Of a DNA stretch of 64,000 bases, positions 6,805 to 16,382 are shown piece by piece; within the stretch, counting starts at the first letter, position 1; each line of letters opens with the position of its first letter. Below the pieces are notes generated by a model. It ran no database searches, had not been told where the DNA came from, and saw nothing but the letters and a program-made list of their open reading frames with translations. The DNA comes from Fibrobacter succinogenes (GTDB lineage Bacteria > Fibrobacterota > Fibrobacteria > Fibrobacterales > Fibrobacteraceae): positions 56,081 to 120,080 of the forward strand of contig CADAWC010000004.1 of the NCBI GenBank assembly GCA_902791475.1. The letters are read 5' to 3'. A program made the position numbers and the translations under genes.

Positions 6805-9015
6805 ATGAGATGGTGGAAGTGTTTTTTGATTGGGTCGTTGGCCGGTGCAGCATCTGCATGGGCTGTAAAAGCAGCACCTTTTTTAATCAGTTCAACGCAG
6901 CCGGATGGCTCTGTCGTGCAGATTCGAAAGGTCGGTAACGAGCATTTTAACTATACCCTTACGGGTGAAGATAGCGTGCTTGTGGTTCGTGACTCCGCGG
7001 GTTACTGGAACTATGCCGACGAACATGGCAAAAAGACGGGTATGAGGGTTCATGCCAAGTCCAAGCGTGGAGCAAAAGAGAAAAACTTCCTCAAAAAACG
7101 CAATTCTCGCCAAATTCTTGAAAGATTCCGCGAAAAGCGCTTGAAACAGCTTCGTGAACAGCAAGCTGATACTTCTTTATCGCCAATGATGCTCCAGTCC
7201 TCGGAAGATGTCCCTCAAAATGCAAATGAATGGGGCGGCTGGGGTGGCTGGGGCGGTTGGATCGAACCGCCTTCTAATACAGGCTCTCCGATGCGGCCCG
7301 CCTTGAATTCCGTCCGCAAAGAAGGTGACGTTCGTGGACTTGTCATTCTAGTGCAGTTTAGCGACATCAAGTTCAAGAGGGACAACGCCAACGAAGAATA
7401 CCTGAACTACTTGAATCAGGAAGGTTATTCCAATTACAACATGAGCGGGAGCGTTAGAGATTTCTTTATCGCAAACTCGAACGGAAAGTACCGCCCGACC
7501 TTTGATGTTGCTGGCCCGATAACGCTTAAGGGGAACCGTGATTCGTATGGAGCGCTTGTTGATTCTCGCAATATGGCTACGGGCGCGGTTTATGCCGTGA
7601 GCGAAGCGATGGACAAGCTTGTTGCCGAAAACTTTGATTTTACGCCGTATGATAGCGATAACGACAGAGTTGTAGATTTTGTCTACATGATTTATGCTGG
7701 AGTGGGTTCGGCAGATACGGATGTGCAGTCTGCGATTTGGCCGCATTCCTATAATGTCCAGAAGCGCCTTACCCGTAACATGTCCATGAACCGTTATGCC
7801 TGTTCCCCTGAAATTGATGGCCAAGCCTACATGTATCGCAAGACTACGGATGCACTGAACGGCATAGGGACTTTTTGCCATGAGTTTAGCCATGTGCTTG
7901 GCCTTCAGGACCATTATGATGTGACCGTAAACGAAACTGGGAAAAAAGTTCGCTACACGCCGGGTCCGTGGGATTTGATGGATGCAGGTTCCTATAACTG
8001 TCCGCAGAACTACAACAGGACCACATCGTGCTCGCCTGCGAATTTGTCTATATTTGAAAAGTTTAGCTTGGGCTGGCTTGAACCGCGCCGTCTGGAAATT
8101 TCGGATACGACTTTTGTTCTGAAAAAAGTCCTGGAAAACGATGGCCTTGTATTGACTTCGAGTAACGATAAAGAATATTACATGCTCGATTTCCGTATGC
8201 GGGAAGGCTTTGATAAAGGACTTCCGAATCAGGGCTTGCTCATTTGGCATATCAATTACGATCAATATGCCTGGTCTTATAACAATGTCAATTCGTCCGA
8301 TCCGATGCGAGTGGACTTGATTGAAGCCGATGGGCGTGCGGACGCTTACACGGTTACTTACGATGCGTTCCCGTCAAATCGCGTCAATGGATTTAATGGC
8401 TTTGTGACTTGGAGCGGCGATAGCCTTGGACTTGAAATTTACGATATCAAGATTGTCGATGACCATGTAGAATTTAAAACGCGCGGAAACCGTGTCTCTC
8501 CGGTGTCTTCGTCAAGTTCTGCAAAGTCCTCGTCCAGCTCCGCTAAGTCTTCATCGAGTTCGTTGAAAATCTCATCGAGTTCTGCGAAATCGTCGTCCAG
8601 CTTAGCTGAGTCTTCTTCGAGTGAAACTGAATCGGCATCTAGCAATACCCCAATACAGGGGACATCGAGCAGTTCAGAATCCGGTGCAAGCGCGTTTGGT
8701 GAAAAGAGTTCTTCGAGTGCTGCTGATATCCAAAGCAGTTCTTCGTCTGAAGGTTTTATGGAATTGACAAAGCCGGTATTTGCCTCCTCCGTGAAATTCT
8801 TTGTAAAGAATAAGGTTCTGAGGATTGAAGCTAAATTGAATGGCAATAAGACTGTTCGCCTGTTTGATGCCAATGGAGCTCTTCTGATGACAAAGGCTTT
8901 TGATGGCGAATCCTGCGAAATTCACATGGACGCATTGTTGAAAAATTCGCTAGTCTTTGCAACTCTGGAACGTGGCGGAAGGCTTGTGAAATCGTATAAA
9001 GTTCGAATGAACTAG
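6805..9015 (+). CDS. Secreted M6-family metalloprotease
   Basis: A 736-aa exported protease. An N-terminal signal (about 1-23) is followed by a pro-region with a basic stretch near residues 90-117 and a glycine/tryptophan run WGGWGGWGGW (about 143-152). The M6 catalytic domain carries the zinc motif H359-E-F-S-H363 with downstream LGLQDHYD, and WDLMDAGSYNC, typical of immune inhibitor A-like peptidases. Residues about 570-650 are a Ser-rich linker with repeated AKSSSSS units. The last ~85 residues (VKNKVLRIEAKLNGNKTVRL ... GRLVKSYKVRMN) look like a compact C-terminal sorting or anchoring module. Substrate is unknown; extracellular proteolysis is likely. Confidence 0.85.
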   Translation: MRWWKCFLIGSLAGAASAWAVKAAPFLISSTQPDGSVVQIRKVGNEHFNYTLTGEDSVLVVRDSAGYWNYADEHGKKTGMRVHAKSKRGAKEKNFLKKRNSRQILERFREKRLKQLREQQADTSLSPMMLQSSEDVPQNANEWGGWGGWGGWIEPPSNTGSPMRPALNSVRKEGDVRGLVILVQFSDIKFKRDNANEEYLNYLNQEGYSNYNMSGSVRDFFIANSNGKYRPTFDVAGPITLKGNRDSYGALVDSRNMATGAVYAVSEAMDKLVAENFDFTPYDSDNDRVVDFVYMIYAGVGSADTDVQSAIWPHSYNVQKRLTRNMSMNRYACSPEIDGQAYMYRKTTDALNGIGTFCHEFSHVLGLQDHYDVTVNETGKKVRYTPGPWDLMDAGSYNCPQNYNRTTSCSPANLSIFEKFSLGWLEPRRLEISDTTFVLKKVLENDGLVLTSSNDKEYYMLDFRMREGFDKGLPNQGLLIWHINYDQYAWSYNNVNSSDPMRVDLIEADGRADAYTVTYDAFPSNRVNGFNGFVTWSGDSLGLEIYDIKIVDDHVEFKTRGNRVSPVSSSSSAKSSSSSAKSSSSSLKISSSSAKSSSSLAESSSSETESASSNTPIQGTSSSSESGASAFGEKSSSSAADIQSSSSSEGFMELTKPVFASSVKFFVKNKVLRIEAKLNGNKTVRLFDANGALLMTKAFDGESCEIHMDALLKNSLVFATLERGGRLVKSYKVRMN

Positions 9016-9020
9016 AAATT

Positions 9021-9041
9021 GGGGCAAAAGCCCCTTTTTTT
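9021..9041 (+). terminator. Terminator of the M6 protease gene
   Basis: GGGGC-AAAA-GCCCC followed by seven Ts, starting 6 nt after the stop codon: a textbook short Rho-independent terminator. Confidence 0.85.
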
Positions 9042-9070
9042 GTAATATGCCATCTCCGCTATGGCAAAAT

Positions 9071-9098
9071 GTCATCCCCGCCTCGAGCGGGAATCTCC
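9071..9098. repeat. REP-like palindromic repeat
   Basis: GTCATCCCCGCCTCGAGCGG followed by GAATCTCC is an imperfect palindrome. Inverted or diverged copies stand at 17715-17743, 29123-29150 and 36671-36697, all between genes. Confidence 0.65.
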
Positions 9099-9128
9099 TT
9101 TTTATAGAAAATATCTAAATTGTTCAAC

Positions 9129-10598
9129 ATGAGAAAACTTTTCGCTAAAATTGCTATGAGCTGCGCTCTGGTGCCTGCGTTATTGACAGGAGTGCCCGAA
9201 GCGGCTGTAAATTTGCCAGTGCACAAGGAAGTCCTTGATAACGGATTGACTGTGCTTCTGTACCCGAACAAGCAAGCTCCGACAGTGAGTTTCCGTTTGT
9301 TTTACGTGACTGGCTCTGTCCACGAAGTTCCCGGCAAGTCTGGGCTTGCGCACATCTTGGAACACGAACTTTTCAAGGGCACAAAGAAGGTCGGCATCTC
9401 CGATAGCATTGCCGATGTCAAGTTCATGGCAACGCAGGATTCCCTGCAGGCTTTGATCCGCTCGGCTAGACTTGCTGACGATACCGCTCGTGTGAAAAAG
9501 CTGACGGCAGAACACGATTCTGTGTTGAACGAGCATCGCAAGATTTTTATCAAGGATGAACTGTGGGGCGCCTACCAGGCTGCTGGCGGAACAGGTCTTA
9601 ACGCCTTTACGAGCGATTTGGTTACCGCTTATACCGTAACGCTTCCCAAAAATAAAACGGAACTCTTTATGTGGCTTGAATCTGACCGCATGCAGAATGC
9701 CGTGTTGCGTGAGTTCTATTCGGAACGCTCTGTCGTTCGTGAAGAACGCCGCATGCGTTATGATGACCGCCCGACGGGCCGCTATTATGAAACGCTCAAT
9801 TCCATGATTTACGAAGCGTTCCCGTACCGAGTGCCGACCATTGGCTGGCCGAGTGATATCGAAAACTTGACCCGTGAACAAGCCGAAGAACATTACCGCA
9901 AGTATTACAAACCGCGCAATGCCATCCTCGTGATGGCAGGCGATTTAGACACGCTTGAAACGATGAAGCTTGTCAAGAAGTATTTTGCACCGATTCCGGC
10001 TGGTGAAGCTTTCCCTCCGCTTACCGTGCGCGACCCTGAACAGGCTGGTGAAAAGCGTTTGACCGTCAAGCGCAAGGACGCTCCGAATCTTTACACTCTT
10101 GTCTTCAAGACACCCGCTGTGGGTGATAGCACGCTCTATGCTCTTGACATTGCTGAAGGCGTATTGAACGGACGTTCTGGCCGCCTCTACAAGCGCCTTG
10201 TCGAAGAAGAAAAACTTGCCGTTGGCGTGAGCGCAAGCAACAGCCCGAACAAGTACATCTCCGAATTTTCTGTCCGCGTGAACCTCCGCCCCGATGCCAA
10301 CCGCGAAAAGGTCGAAAAAATCGTCTGGGAAGAACTTGAAAAATTAAAGTCCCAGCAAGTCAGTGAACGCGAATTCCAGAAAGTCAAGAACCGCGCTTAT
10401 GCAGGACTCGTTCGCAGCTTGACCGACATGGAAAACGTTGCGACCATGCTCGGCTGGTACGAAGTCTATGGCGATTATCGCATCTTCCTCAACTGGGCTG
10501 ATAATTTGGACAAGGTAAATGTCGCTGACGTGCAGAATGTCGCGAAAAAAACATTTGTCCGTGAAAAGTCCATCGCCGGATTCCTCGTGAAAGAATAA
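9129..10598 (+). CDS. M16-family zinc peptidase, exported
   Basis: A 489-aa single-unit M16 (insulinase/pitrilysin-like) peptidase. Residues 1 to about 28 form a signal peptide. The inverted zinc motif is H75-I-L-E78-H79, with the distal acidic ligand in the VREERRMRYDDR helix. The C-terminal half has the RLYKRLVEEEKLAVGVSAS segment, typical of the inactive M16 domain. The family degrades peptides, often in the periplasm. The ATG at 9129 is chosen over an in-frame TTG at 9120 because it begins directly with MRKLF of the signal peptide; no strong ribosome site is visible for either. Flanked by terminators on both sides, so it is probably monocistronic. Confidence 0.88.
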   Translation: MRKLFAKIAMSCALVPALLTGVPEAAVNLPVHKEVLDNGLTVLLYPNKQAPTVSFRLFYVTGSVHEVPGKSGLAHILEHELFKGTKKVGISDSIADVKFMATQDSLQALIRSARLADDTARVKKLTAEHDSVLNEHRKIFIKDELWGAYQAAGGTGLNAFTSDLVTAYTVTLPKNKTELFMWLESDRMQNAVLREFYSERSVVREERRMRYDDRPTGRYYETLNSMIYEAFPYRVPTIGWPSDIENLTREQAEEHYRKYYKPRNAILVMAGDLDTLETMKLVKKYFAPIPAGEAFPPLTVRDPEQAGEKRLTVKRKDAPNLYTLVFKTPAVGDSTLYALDIAEGVLNGRSGRLYKRLVEEEKLAVGVSASNSPNKYISEFSVRVNLRPDANREKVEKIVWEELEKLKSQQVSEREFQKVKNRAYAGLVRSLTDMENVATMLGWYEVYGDYRIFLNWADNLDKVNVADVQNVAKKTFVREKSIAGFLVKE

Positions 10599-10623
10599 AG
10601 CGAACATTGTCGATTCTTTATGA

Positions 10624-10655
10624 CAAAAGCCACTCCCATCGGGAGTGGCTTTTGT
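10624..10655. terminator. Bidirectional terminator
   Basis: A perfect 13-bp stem AAAAGCCACTCCC / GGGAGTGGCTTTT with a 3-nt loop lies between the convergent M16 and glmS genes, with A and T tracts on either side so that it can serve both. Confidence 0.9.
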
Positions 10656-10692
10656 GCTAAGCTTTGACTCGATAAGCCGCGGCAATGCAGCC

Positions 10693-12522
10693 TTATTCCA
10701 CCGTCACGCTCTTGGCGAGATTTCTTGGCTGGTCCACGTCGTTTCCGCGCAATACGGCGATGTGGTAGGCTAGCAACTGGAGCGGGATGCAGGCAAGAAT
10801 CGGCATGAGCATCGGGCGAGTCTTCGGGACCGTGATGATGTGGTCTGCGATTTCGTCGAGCGGGTGGCAATCTTCCGTCGTGACGGCAATGACCTTGCCA
10901 CCGCGAGCCTTGATTTCGCGGATGTTGCTGATAATCTTGTCGAAGAGCGAATCCTTCGGGGCGATGACCACGACCGGCATGTTTTCGTCGATAAGGGCAA
11001 TCGGACCGTGCTTCATTTCTGCAGCGGGATAGCCTTCAGCGTGGATGTAGCTGATTTCCTTGAGCTTCAAAGCACCTTCCATGGCGACTGGGTAGCAGAA
11101 GTGGCGACCGAGGTACAAGAAGTTGTTTGCCTTGCAGAGCGTCTTTGCAATTTCGGCGATGCTGTCGGAGAGCTTGAGCGTTTCCGTTACGAGATCCGGA
11201 AGTTCCAAAAGATCCTTTACGATGTCGGCGCCTGTTTCAAAGCTGAGTCTGCGTTGGCGGCCGAGCAAGAGGGCTATCATGGCGAGCACGGTCACCTGGC
11301 TTGTGAAAGCCTTGGTGCTGGCCACACCGATTTCCGGACCGGCGTGCAGGTAGACGCCACCGTCGCTTGTGCGTGCGATGGTCGAGCCGACTCCGTTACA
11401 GATGGCAAGTGCTGTTGCGCCTTTCTGTTGCGCTTCCTTGAGGGCAGCGAGCGTGTCTGCGGTTTCGCCGGACTGGCTGATGGCAATTACGAGCGTGCCC
11501 GGCTTGATGATGGGGTTTCTGTAGCGGAACTCGGATGCGTATTCGACTTCGACCGGAACGCCGGCGAGGTCTTCGATCATGTATTCACCGACCATGCCTG
11601 CATAGTAGCTCGTGCCGCAGGCTGTGATGATAATACGGTTGATGTTTCGGAGTTCCTTGATGTTCGTGTCGAGGCCAGCGAGCTTTGCGTTGCCTTCGGC
11701 GGTGAGCAAACGACCGCGCATGGTATTGCGCAATACTTCGGGCTGTTCAAAAATTTCCTTGAGCATGAAGTGCGGGAATCCGCCCTTGGCGACTGCATCG
11801 GCGTCGAATTCCACGTCCTGGACTTCGCGTTGCACTTCGTGGCTGCTCATGTTCACGATGGAATAGCCGCCATCCTTGATTTGGACAACGTCGTTGTCAT
11901 CGAGGTAAACGACTTTCTGTGTGTGGTTGATGATGGCAGAAACGTCACTGGCGAGGTAGAAATCACCGTCGTTTCCGATACCCAAAATGAGCGGACTTCC
12001 GCGACGGGCGCCAATCAAAACGTTCGGCTCATCGCTGCAGACGACGCCAAGACCGAAAGTACCTTCAACCTGCTTGAGAGCCTTGAGTACGGCGGACTTG
12101 AGGTCGCCATTATAATAGCGTGCAATCAGGTGGGCTACGACTTCGGTATCGGTCTCGGACTTGAATTCTATACCTTCGGAAATGAGCTTCGCCTTGAGGC
12201 TTGCGTAGTTTTCGATGATGCCGTTGTGGACTATCGAAATCTTTCCATCATAGCTTGTGTGCGGGTGTGCGTTTGTTTCGGTGGGGGCGCCATGGGTGGC
12301 CCAACGCGTGTGGGCGATGCCGATGGATCCTTTGAGCGAGGTTGTCTTTAATTTGTCTTCGAGAGCCTTGATTTTTCCAGATGCACGGACAACTTTTATT
12401 TGACCGTTTTCGATGACGGCAACACCTGAGCTATCGTAGCCTCGGTATTCCATTTTCTTAAGTCCTTCGACGAGGACTGGCAAAGCTTCCCCTTTCCCAT
12501 TGTATCCGATAATTCCGCACAT
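10693..12522 (-). CDS. glmS: Glutamine--fructose-6-phosphate aminotransferase (isomerizing)
   Basis: A 609-aa GlmS, full family length. It makes glucosamine-6-phosphate from fructose-6-phosphate and glutamine, the first step to UDP-GlcNAc for peptidoglycan and lipid A. The start MCGIIGY exposes the nucleophilic Cys of the class II glutaminase domain after Met removal; TRWATHG and the HNGIIEN strand follow. Two SIS sugar-isomerase domains occupy the C-terminal half (SQSGETADTL, STKAFTSQV). The C-terminus DQPRNLAKSVTVE matches the canonical ending. AGGAA precedes the ATG. It is divergent from the FKBP gene and monocistronic. Confidence 0.97.
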   Translation of the reverse strand: MCGIIGYNGKGEALPVLVEGLKKMEYRGYDSSGVAVIENGQIKVVRASGKIKALEDKLKTTSLKGSIGIAHTRWATHGAPTETNAHPHTSYDGKISIVHNGIIENYASLKAKLISEGIEFKSETDTEVVAHLIARYYNGDLKSAVLKALKQVEGTFGLGVVCSDEPNVLIGARRGSPLILGIGNDGDFYLASDVSAIINHTQKVVYLDDNDVVQIKDGGYSIVNMSSHEVQREVQDVEFDADAVAKGGFPHFMLKEIFEQPEVLRNTMRGRLLTAEGNAKLAGLDTNIKELRNINRIIITACGTSYYAGMVGEYMIEDLAGVPVEVEYASEFRYRNPIIKPGTLVIAISQSGETADTLAALKEAQQKGATALAICNGVGSTIARTSDGGVYLHAGPEIGVASTKAFTSQVTVLAMIALLLGRQRRLSFETGADIVKDLLELPDLVTETLKLSDSIAEIAKTLCKANNFLYLGRHFCYPVAMEGALKLKEISYIHAEGYPAAEMKHGPIALIDENMPVVVIAPKDSLFDKIISNIREIKARGGKVIAVTTEDCHPLDEIADHIITVPKTRPMLMPILACIPLQLLAYHIAVLRGNDVDQPRNLAKSVTVE

Positions 12523-12650
12523 AATATTTCCTGATATTTAAATTGTCAGCGGAAAATATACTAAATGTAAAGGTAAAAAGAAAATTATTGTAAGCTTTAT
12601 GGGGATTGTTTTACTATTTTAAGAACGTCTATTTTTCATAGAGGATAAAA

Positions 12651-13442
12651 ATGAAGACTAAAATGCTTATTGCAGCTGGCGCCCTTGCCATGCTTATGAC
12701 GGGTTGTGAACCGTGCAAGTCTGTTTCTGCAGAAAAGACCTCGCTTGTGACCGAAAAGGACAAGTACAGCTACGCTCTCGGTGCTCATTTTGGTAACCAG
12801 GCTCGTTTCCAGCTCGTGACTCGCGATTCCATCGATCTCGATCTCGACCTCTTCATCCAGGCTTTCAAGGAACGTTACAATAGCGATTCTGCAAAGTTCT
12901 TGATGAACGACTCTGTCATCATGGAAACGCTTAACAAGCTTTCTGCAGACCGCCAGGCCGAAAAGATGAGAAAGGACAGCCTTGCTGCCGAAAAGAACAA
13001 GGCCGAAGGCGAAGCTTTCCTCGCCCAGAACAAGACTGCTGAAGGTGTTGTGACCACACAGAGCGGTCTCCAGTACAAGATTATTACCGAAGGTCAGGGT
13101 GCAACTCCGACGGACGAAGACAAAGTCAAGGTCCACTACACCGGTACGCTCCTCGATGGCACCAAGTTCGATAGTTCTGTCGATCGTGGTCAGCCGCTCG
13201 AATTCCCGGTGACAGCCGTGATTCCGGGCTGGACCGAAATGCTCAAGCTCATGAAGGTTGGCGAAAAGGTCACCGCTTGGATCCCGAGCGACCTCGCTTA
13301 TGGTCCGCGTGGCAATCGTGCTATTCCGGGCAACTCTGTCCTCAAGTTCGAAATGGAACTTCTCGAAGTGATCGCTCCGGAAAAGCCGGCAGAACAGGCT
13401 AAGCCGGAACCGAAGAAGGCTGCTAAGAAGGCTGCCAAGTAA
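12651..13442 (+). CDS. FKBP-type peptidyl-prolyl isomerase lipoprotein
   Basis: A 263-aa envelope protein. Residues 1 to about 18 form a lipoprotein signal with lipobox LMTGC. About 35-135 is the alpha-helical FKBP_N dimerisation domain (KYSYALGAHFGNQ ... GEAFLAQNKTAEGVVTTQSG). About 140-240 is the FKBP catalytic domain (VKVHYTGTLLDGTKFDSS, PVTAVIPGWTEML, IPSDLAYGPRG). A Lys/Ala/Pro-rich tail ends the protein. It resembles FkpA/Mip proteins that catalyse proline isomerisation and chaperone outer-membrane or secreted proteins. Codon use is strongly biased, which suggests high expression. GAGGA precedes the ATG. Confidence 0.92.
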   Translation: MKTKMLIAAGALAMLMTGCEPCKSVSAEKTSLVTEKDKYSYALGAHFGNQARFQLVTRDSIDLDLDLFIQAFKERYNSDSAKFLMNDSVIMETLNKLSADRQAEKMRKDSLAAEKNKAEGEAFLAQNKTAEGVVTTQSGLQYKIITEGQGATPTDEDKVKVHYTGTLLDGTKFDSSVDRGQPLEFPVTAVIPGWTEMLKLMKVGEKVTAWIPSDLAYGPRGNRAIPGNSVLKFEMELLEVIAPEKPAEQAKPEPKKAAKKAAK

Positions 13443-13467
13443 TCTTAAGCATTTCGCTTGAAATTGA

Positions 13468-13502
13468 ATACCTCGCGCCCACCCGCGCGGGGTATTTTTT
13501 TT
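13468..13502 (+). terminator. Terminator of the FKBP gene
   Basis: An 11-bp stem (ATACCTCGCGC / GCGCGGGGTAT, one G-T pair) with a 6-nt loop and a run of Ts. Confidence 0.85.
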
Positions 13503-13526
13503 GCCCTGTCATTTTTGCTTTATTGT

Positions 13527-13553
13527 CTCCCCGGACACGTTCCGGGGCGGGAT
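13527..13553. repeat. CCCCGGA palindromic repeat
   Basis: GTCTCCCCGGACACGTTCCG followed by GGGCGGG: an imperfect palindrome similar to the CCCCGGA palindrome at 33013-33037. It occupies the gap between the FKBP and M23 genes. Confidence 0.5.
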
Positions 13554-13616
13554 CGCCTTCTCGTTGGTGGCGTAAAAATTTTATCTTTGCTTTTGAAATT
13601 TTAAGAGCGGGTGTTT

Positions 13617-14924
13617 ATGTCCAGAATTTTCTTTTTACTGTGTGTTGTTGCGATTGCGCTTACCGGATGTAACGAACAAGAAAAAATTGATGCCTTGAAG
13701 CAAGAGAACGCAAAGCTCGAAGCGGCTGCAGATTCCTTGAAGGCATTGATTGTCAAGGCTCAGGGCGAAGGTTCGAAGTGGATTGTGAAAAACGACACAG
13801 TCCGTGCAGGCGATGGCCTTTTCCAAGTGCTTTATCGCATGAACATCAATGAAAAGGAACGCGGCAAGATTGTGCTTGCCTTGCAGGACTCTGTTGAACT
13901 TTCGGCGCTCCGCGTGGGGCAGGTGTTCTATGTCGCTCTTGATTCTGCCGGCGATGTTCAGCGTTTCCGCTTTGCGCCGAACCCAGCGACCGTTCACATG
14001 CTGAGCAAGGTCGATTCCGGATTTGACTATAGCCGTATCGATAAGCCGGTGACAATCCGTCAGTCAGTTTTCGAAGGCGCTCTTGAAAACGGAAGCACGT
14101 TAAGCGGCATTTTGCATAAGGTTGGTATTCCTGGGCGCATGGTGGGCGTCGTAAGCGCCGTGTTGCAGTGTAAGGTCTCGTTCCAACTCGCGCGTCCGGG
14201 CGACAGGTTCCGCATTTTGCTCGAAGAAAAGTTCTATCAGGATTCCATTTGGATTAGCGGCAAGGTACTTTACGCTGAATTTGACGGACATACCGTTGGC
14301 CATCACGAAGCGTTCCGCTACGAGGACCCGGATCCGAAGAGTACCTTTAATGCCCATTACACTGAAAAGGGCGAAGCCCTCATTTTCGAAGGCCTCCGCT
14401 ACCCGCTTGACCGTTTACATGTCACGAGCCCTTATGGTGCCCGCGTCCACCCGATTACGGGACGCCGCACGGTGCACCATGGCATTGACTACGGTAGCCC
14501 CAAGGGTTCTCCGGTTTACGCTGTCGCCGCAGGTGTTGTGACTGTATCGGGTTACGATGATTTGAGCGGTAATAAGATTGCCATCCGCCACAGGGACAAT
14601 ACTGAAAGCTGGTACATGCATCTTTCCGTGCGTGGCGTGAATGTCGGTACGAAGGTTTCTCCGCGTCAGGTCATCGGTAAGGTGGGTTCTACAGGCCGCA
14701 GCACGGGGCCGCATTTGCACTTGGGCTTCAAGGACAATCGTGGCAATTGGATGAACCCGGCCAAGAAGACGATGATTGCAACGCCGAAGCTCGAAGGCAA
14801 TCGTCTTGCTCGCCTCAAAAAGCAGGTGGCTGATATCCGTAAGGAAATCGAACTCACGCTTGCATCGCCTGCCGTCAAGGTGAACGACACGGACGTGCTT
14901 GTCCGTATGCGCGTGCTGAAATAA
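13617..14924 (+). CDS. M23-family peptidoglycan peptidase, lipoprotein
   Basis: About 436 aa. The N-terminal signal ends in lipobox ALTGC, followed by a short coiled coil (EKIDALKQENAKLEAAADSL). The middle (about 60-260) resembles the LysM/OapA-like spacer of M23 proteins. The C-terminal LytM domain (about 265-375) has the zinc motif HHGIDY, the MHLSV segment and the paired histidines HLHLGF. Such enzymes cleave peptide cross-links in murein or activate amidases. All expected zinc ligands (H..D..HxH) are present, so it should be catalytically active. The ATG at 13617 is preferred to a GTG two codons upstream, giving a shorter and more typical signal peptide. Confidence 0.9.
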   Translation: MSRIFFLLCVVAIALTGCNEQEKIDALKQENAKLEAAADSLKALIVKAQGEGSKWIVKNDTVRAGDGLFQVLYRMNINEKERGKIVLALQDSVELSALRVGQVFYVALDSAGDVQRFRFAPNPATVHMLSKVDSGFDYSRIDKPVTIRQSVFEGALENGSTLSGILHKVGIPGRMVGVVSAVLQCKVSFQLARPGDRFRILLEEKFYQDSIWISGKVLYAEFDGHTVGHHEAFRYEDPDPKSTFNAHYTEKGEALIFEGLRYPLDRLHVTSPYGARVHPITGRRTVHHGIDYGSPKGSPVYAVAAGVVTVSGYDDLSGNKIAIRHRDNTESWYMHLSVRGVNVGTKVSPRQVIGKVGSTGRSTGPHLHLGFKDNRGNWMNPAKKTMIATPKLEGNRLARLKKQVADIRKEIELTLASPAVKVNDTDVLVRMRVLK

Positions 14925-14928
14925 AAGA

Positions 14929-14953
14929 TAAGGGCGGTTTCGCCGCCCTTTAT
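14929..14953. terminator. Bidirectional terminator
   Basis: AAGGGCGG-TTTCG-CCGCCCTT with flanking A and T tracts sits between the convergent M23 and S41 genes. Confidence 0.85.
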
Positions 14954-14960
14954 TCACTCA

Positions 14961-16382
14961 TTAAAATTTCTTTCTGTATTCTTCAGGTAGAAAATAGCTG
15001 CCTAGTATTGTATCTTGTTCGGTGGAACGCTTGGCGAAGTGGCCCGTATTGACTGTTCCATAACCGGCGACTCGTACATAGTTCATGCCTTTTGCGAGTT
15101 CTTCTGCCTTTGCGAGCGCATATTCGTCGTCGCTAGTGACAAAATCCGGTACAATCCCGTATTTATGGAAGCTGACTCTATTTTTGTCTAATACTCTGAT
15201 GTTGGTTATGATTGCTAAAGAAAGGGATGGCGTAAGTTTGCTTGTTTGTGCAATGCCTTTTCCGTAAGTTGTTGTTCCTATAACCGGGGATTTTTTGTTG
15301 GAGGTAATTCCGGCAATCATAAATTCAGAACAACTTGCAGTGTTTCCATTGGAAAGAATCACGAAGTAACGGTCTTTGGCAATTCCGTCTACGGTAGCAG
15401 TGTAGAATACCGTGTCTATGACTTGCTTCTTTTGAATGGTGTCCGCTCTTGTATTGGTCATTATTATGGCGGTGTCGCCTTTAGCGAGTAAAGCCTTTGT
15501 CATGGCGATACATTGGTCTACATCTCCGCCGCCGTTATTGCGCAAGTCTAAGATGGTTGTTGGGTATTTTTCTGTTTGACGGAGGTATTCAACGAATTCC
15601 CCGTATGTACCGGAATCGTTACTCGTTTGAGCTGTAAATTTTTTGATCTTAATGATGGGAATAGAATCTTTTATCTGTAAATGTACCGTAGGCGAATTGT
15701 ATTGGGCTACCGTTACTGGGAAATTTAGTGTTGCAGAGTCTCTTTTGACGGTGAAATTGATAACGTTACCGGAATCTGCTACAGAAAGTCTTTGGTACAA
15801 AATGTTGCTTGTAATAGGAATATTTTCGATAGCGGTAATCTCGTCACCTTTTTTCAACCCTGCTATATCGGCTGGAGATTTTTTTACGACATCGTTGATG
15901 ATGTACTTTCCTGCGGGAATATAGGAAGAATCTAGTTCAAAACCGGCGTCTAATTTTTTTTTCGAATTTACTAAAGTATTCAAATAAGAAATAGATCGAG
16001 ATGGATCTATATATCTTGTATATGGATCGCTCATTTGACTATACATGTAGTAAATGTTGAAGTAGTCCCAAGGAATCATTTGTTCCATCGGCTCCACCGC
16101 ATCTACTTTCCCAATGTAGTCCTCCGGCTTGCCGAGTTCTTTATCTTGGTTGATATAGAAATAGCGGAGAAGTTCGTAGTTGTAATAAAATTCTGGGGTT
16201 GCTGTATAAACGCTTGATTCGACAAGTTTTGAATAACTGTAGTCAGGGGCTATTCCACTATCGCTGTCGGGTGAACATGCTGTTATGTTGAATATAAAAC
16301 TGCAAAGCACAAACGGCTTAATGAAACTTATTTGACCTGGGAACTTAAAAATTTCTTTAGATAAGTGTCTTCGTTGTACCAT
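14961..16382 (-). CDS. S41-family protease lipoprotein (second of a tandem pair)
   Basis: A 473-aa protein. The N-terminus is basic, with a hydrophobic stretch ending in lipobox NITAC (about residue 36). An N-terminal helical domain (YYNYELLRYFYINQDKELG) precedes a PDZ-like segment (KKSPADIAGLKKGDEITAI) and the S41 core, with ILDLRNNGGGDV, the nucleophile segment NTASCSE and the lysine segment TTYGKGIAQ. Serine and lysine of the catalytic dyad are both present. The ATG at 16382 has a perfect GGAGGA ribosome site at 8-nt spacing inside the upstream paralogue, so the 55-bp gene overlap looks real. An alternative start just after the upstream stop would need a rare ATT codon. Confidence 0.85.
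   Translation of the reverse strand: MVQRRHLSKEIFKFPGQISFIKPFVLCSFIFNITACSPDSDSGIAPDYSYSKLVESSVYTATPEFYYNYELLRYFYINQDKELGKPEDYIGKVDAVEPMEQMIPWDYFNIYYMYSQMSDPYTRYIDPSRSISYLNTLVNSKKKLDAGFELDSSYIPAGKYIINDVVKKSPADIAGLKKGDEITAIENIPITSNILYQRLSVADSGNVINFTVKRDSATLNFPVTVAQYNSPTVHLQIKDSIPIIKIKKFTAQTSNDSGTYGEFVEYLRQTEKYPTTILDLRNNGGGDVDQCIAMTKALLAKGDTAIIMTNTRADTIQKKQVIDTVFYTATVDGIAKDRYFVILSNGNTASCSEFMIAGITSNKKSPVIGTTTYGKGIAQTSKLTPSLSLAIITNIRVLDKNRVSFHKYGIVPDFVTSDDEYALAKAEELAKGMNYVRVAGYGTVNTGHFAKRSTEQDTILGSYFLPEEYRKKF

Noticed and set aside
16285..16350. Start of the second S41 gene at an ATT codon just after the upstream stop
   Set aside because: It would give a neat lipoprotein signal, but ATT starts are rare and there is no ribosome site, whereas the ATG at 16382 has a perfect GGAGGA.
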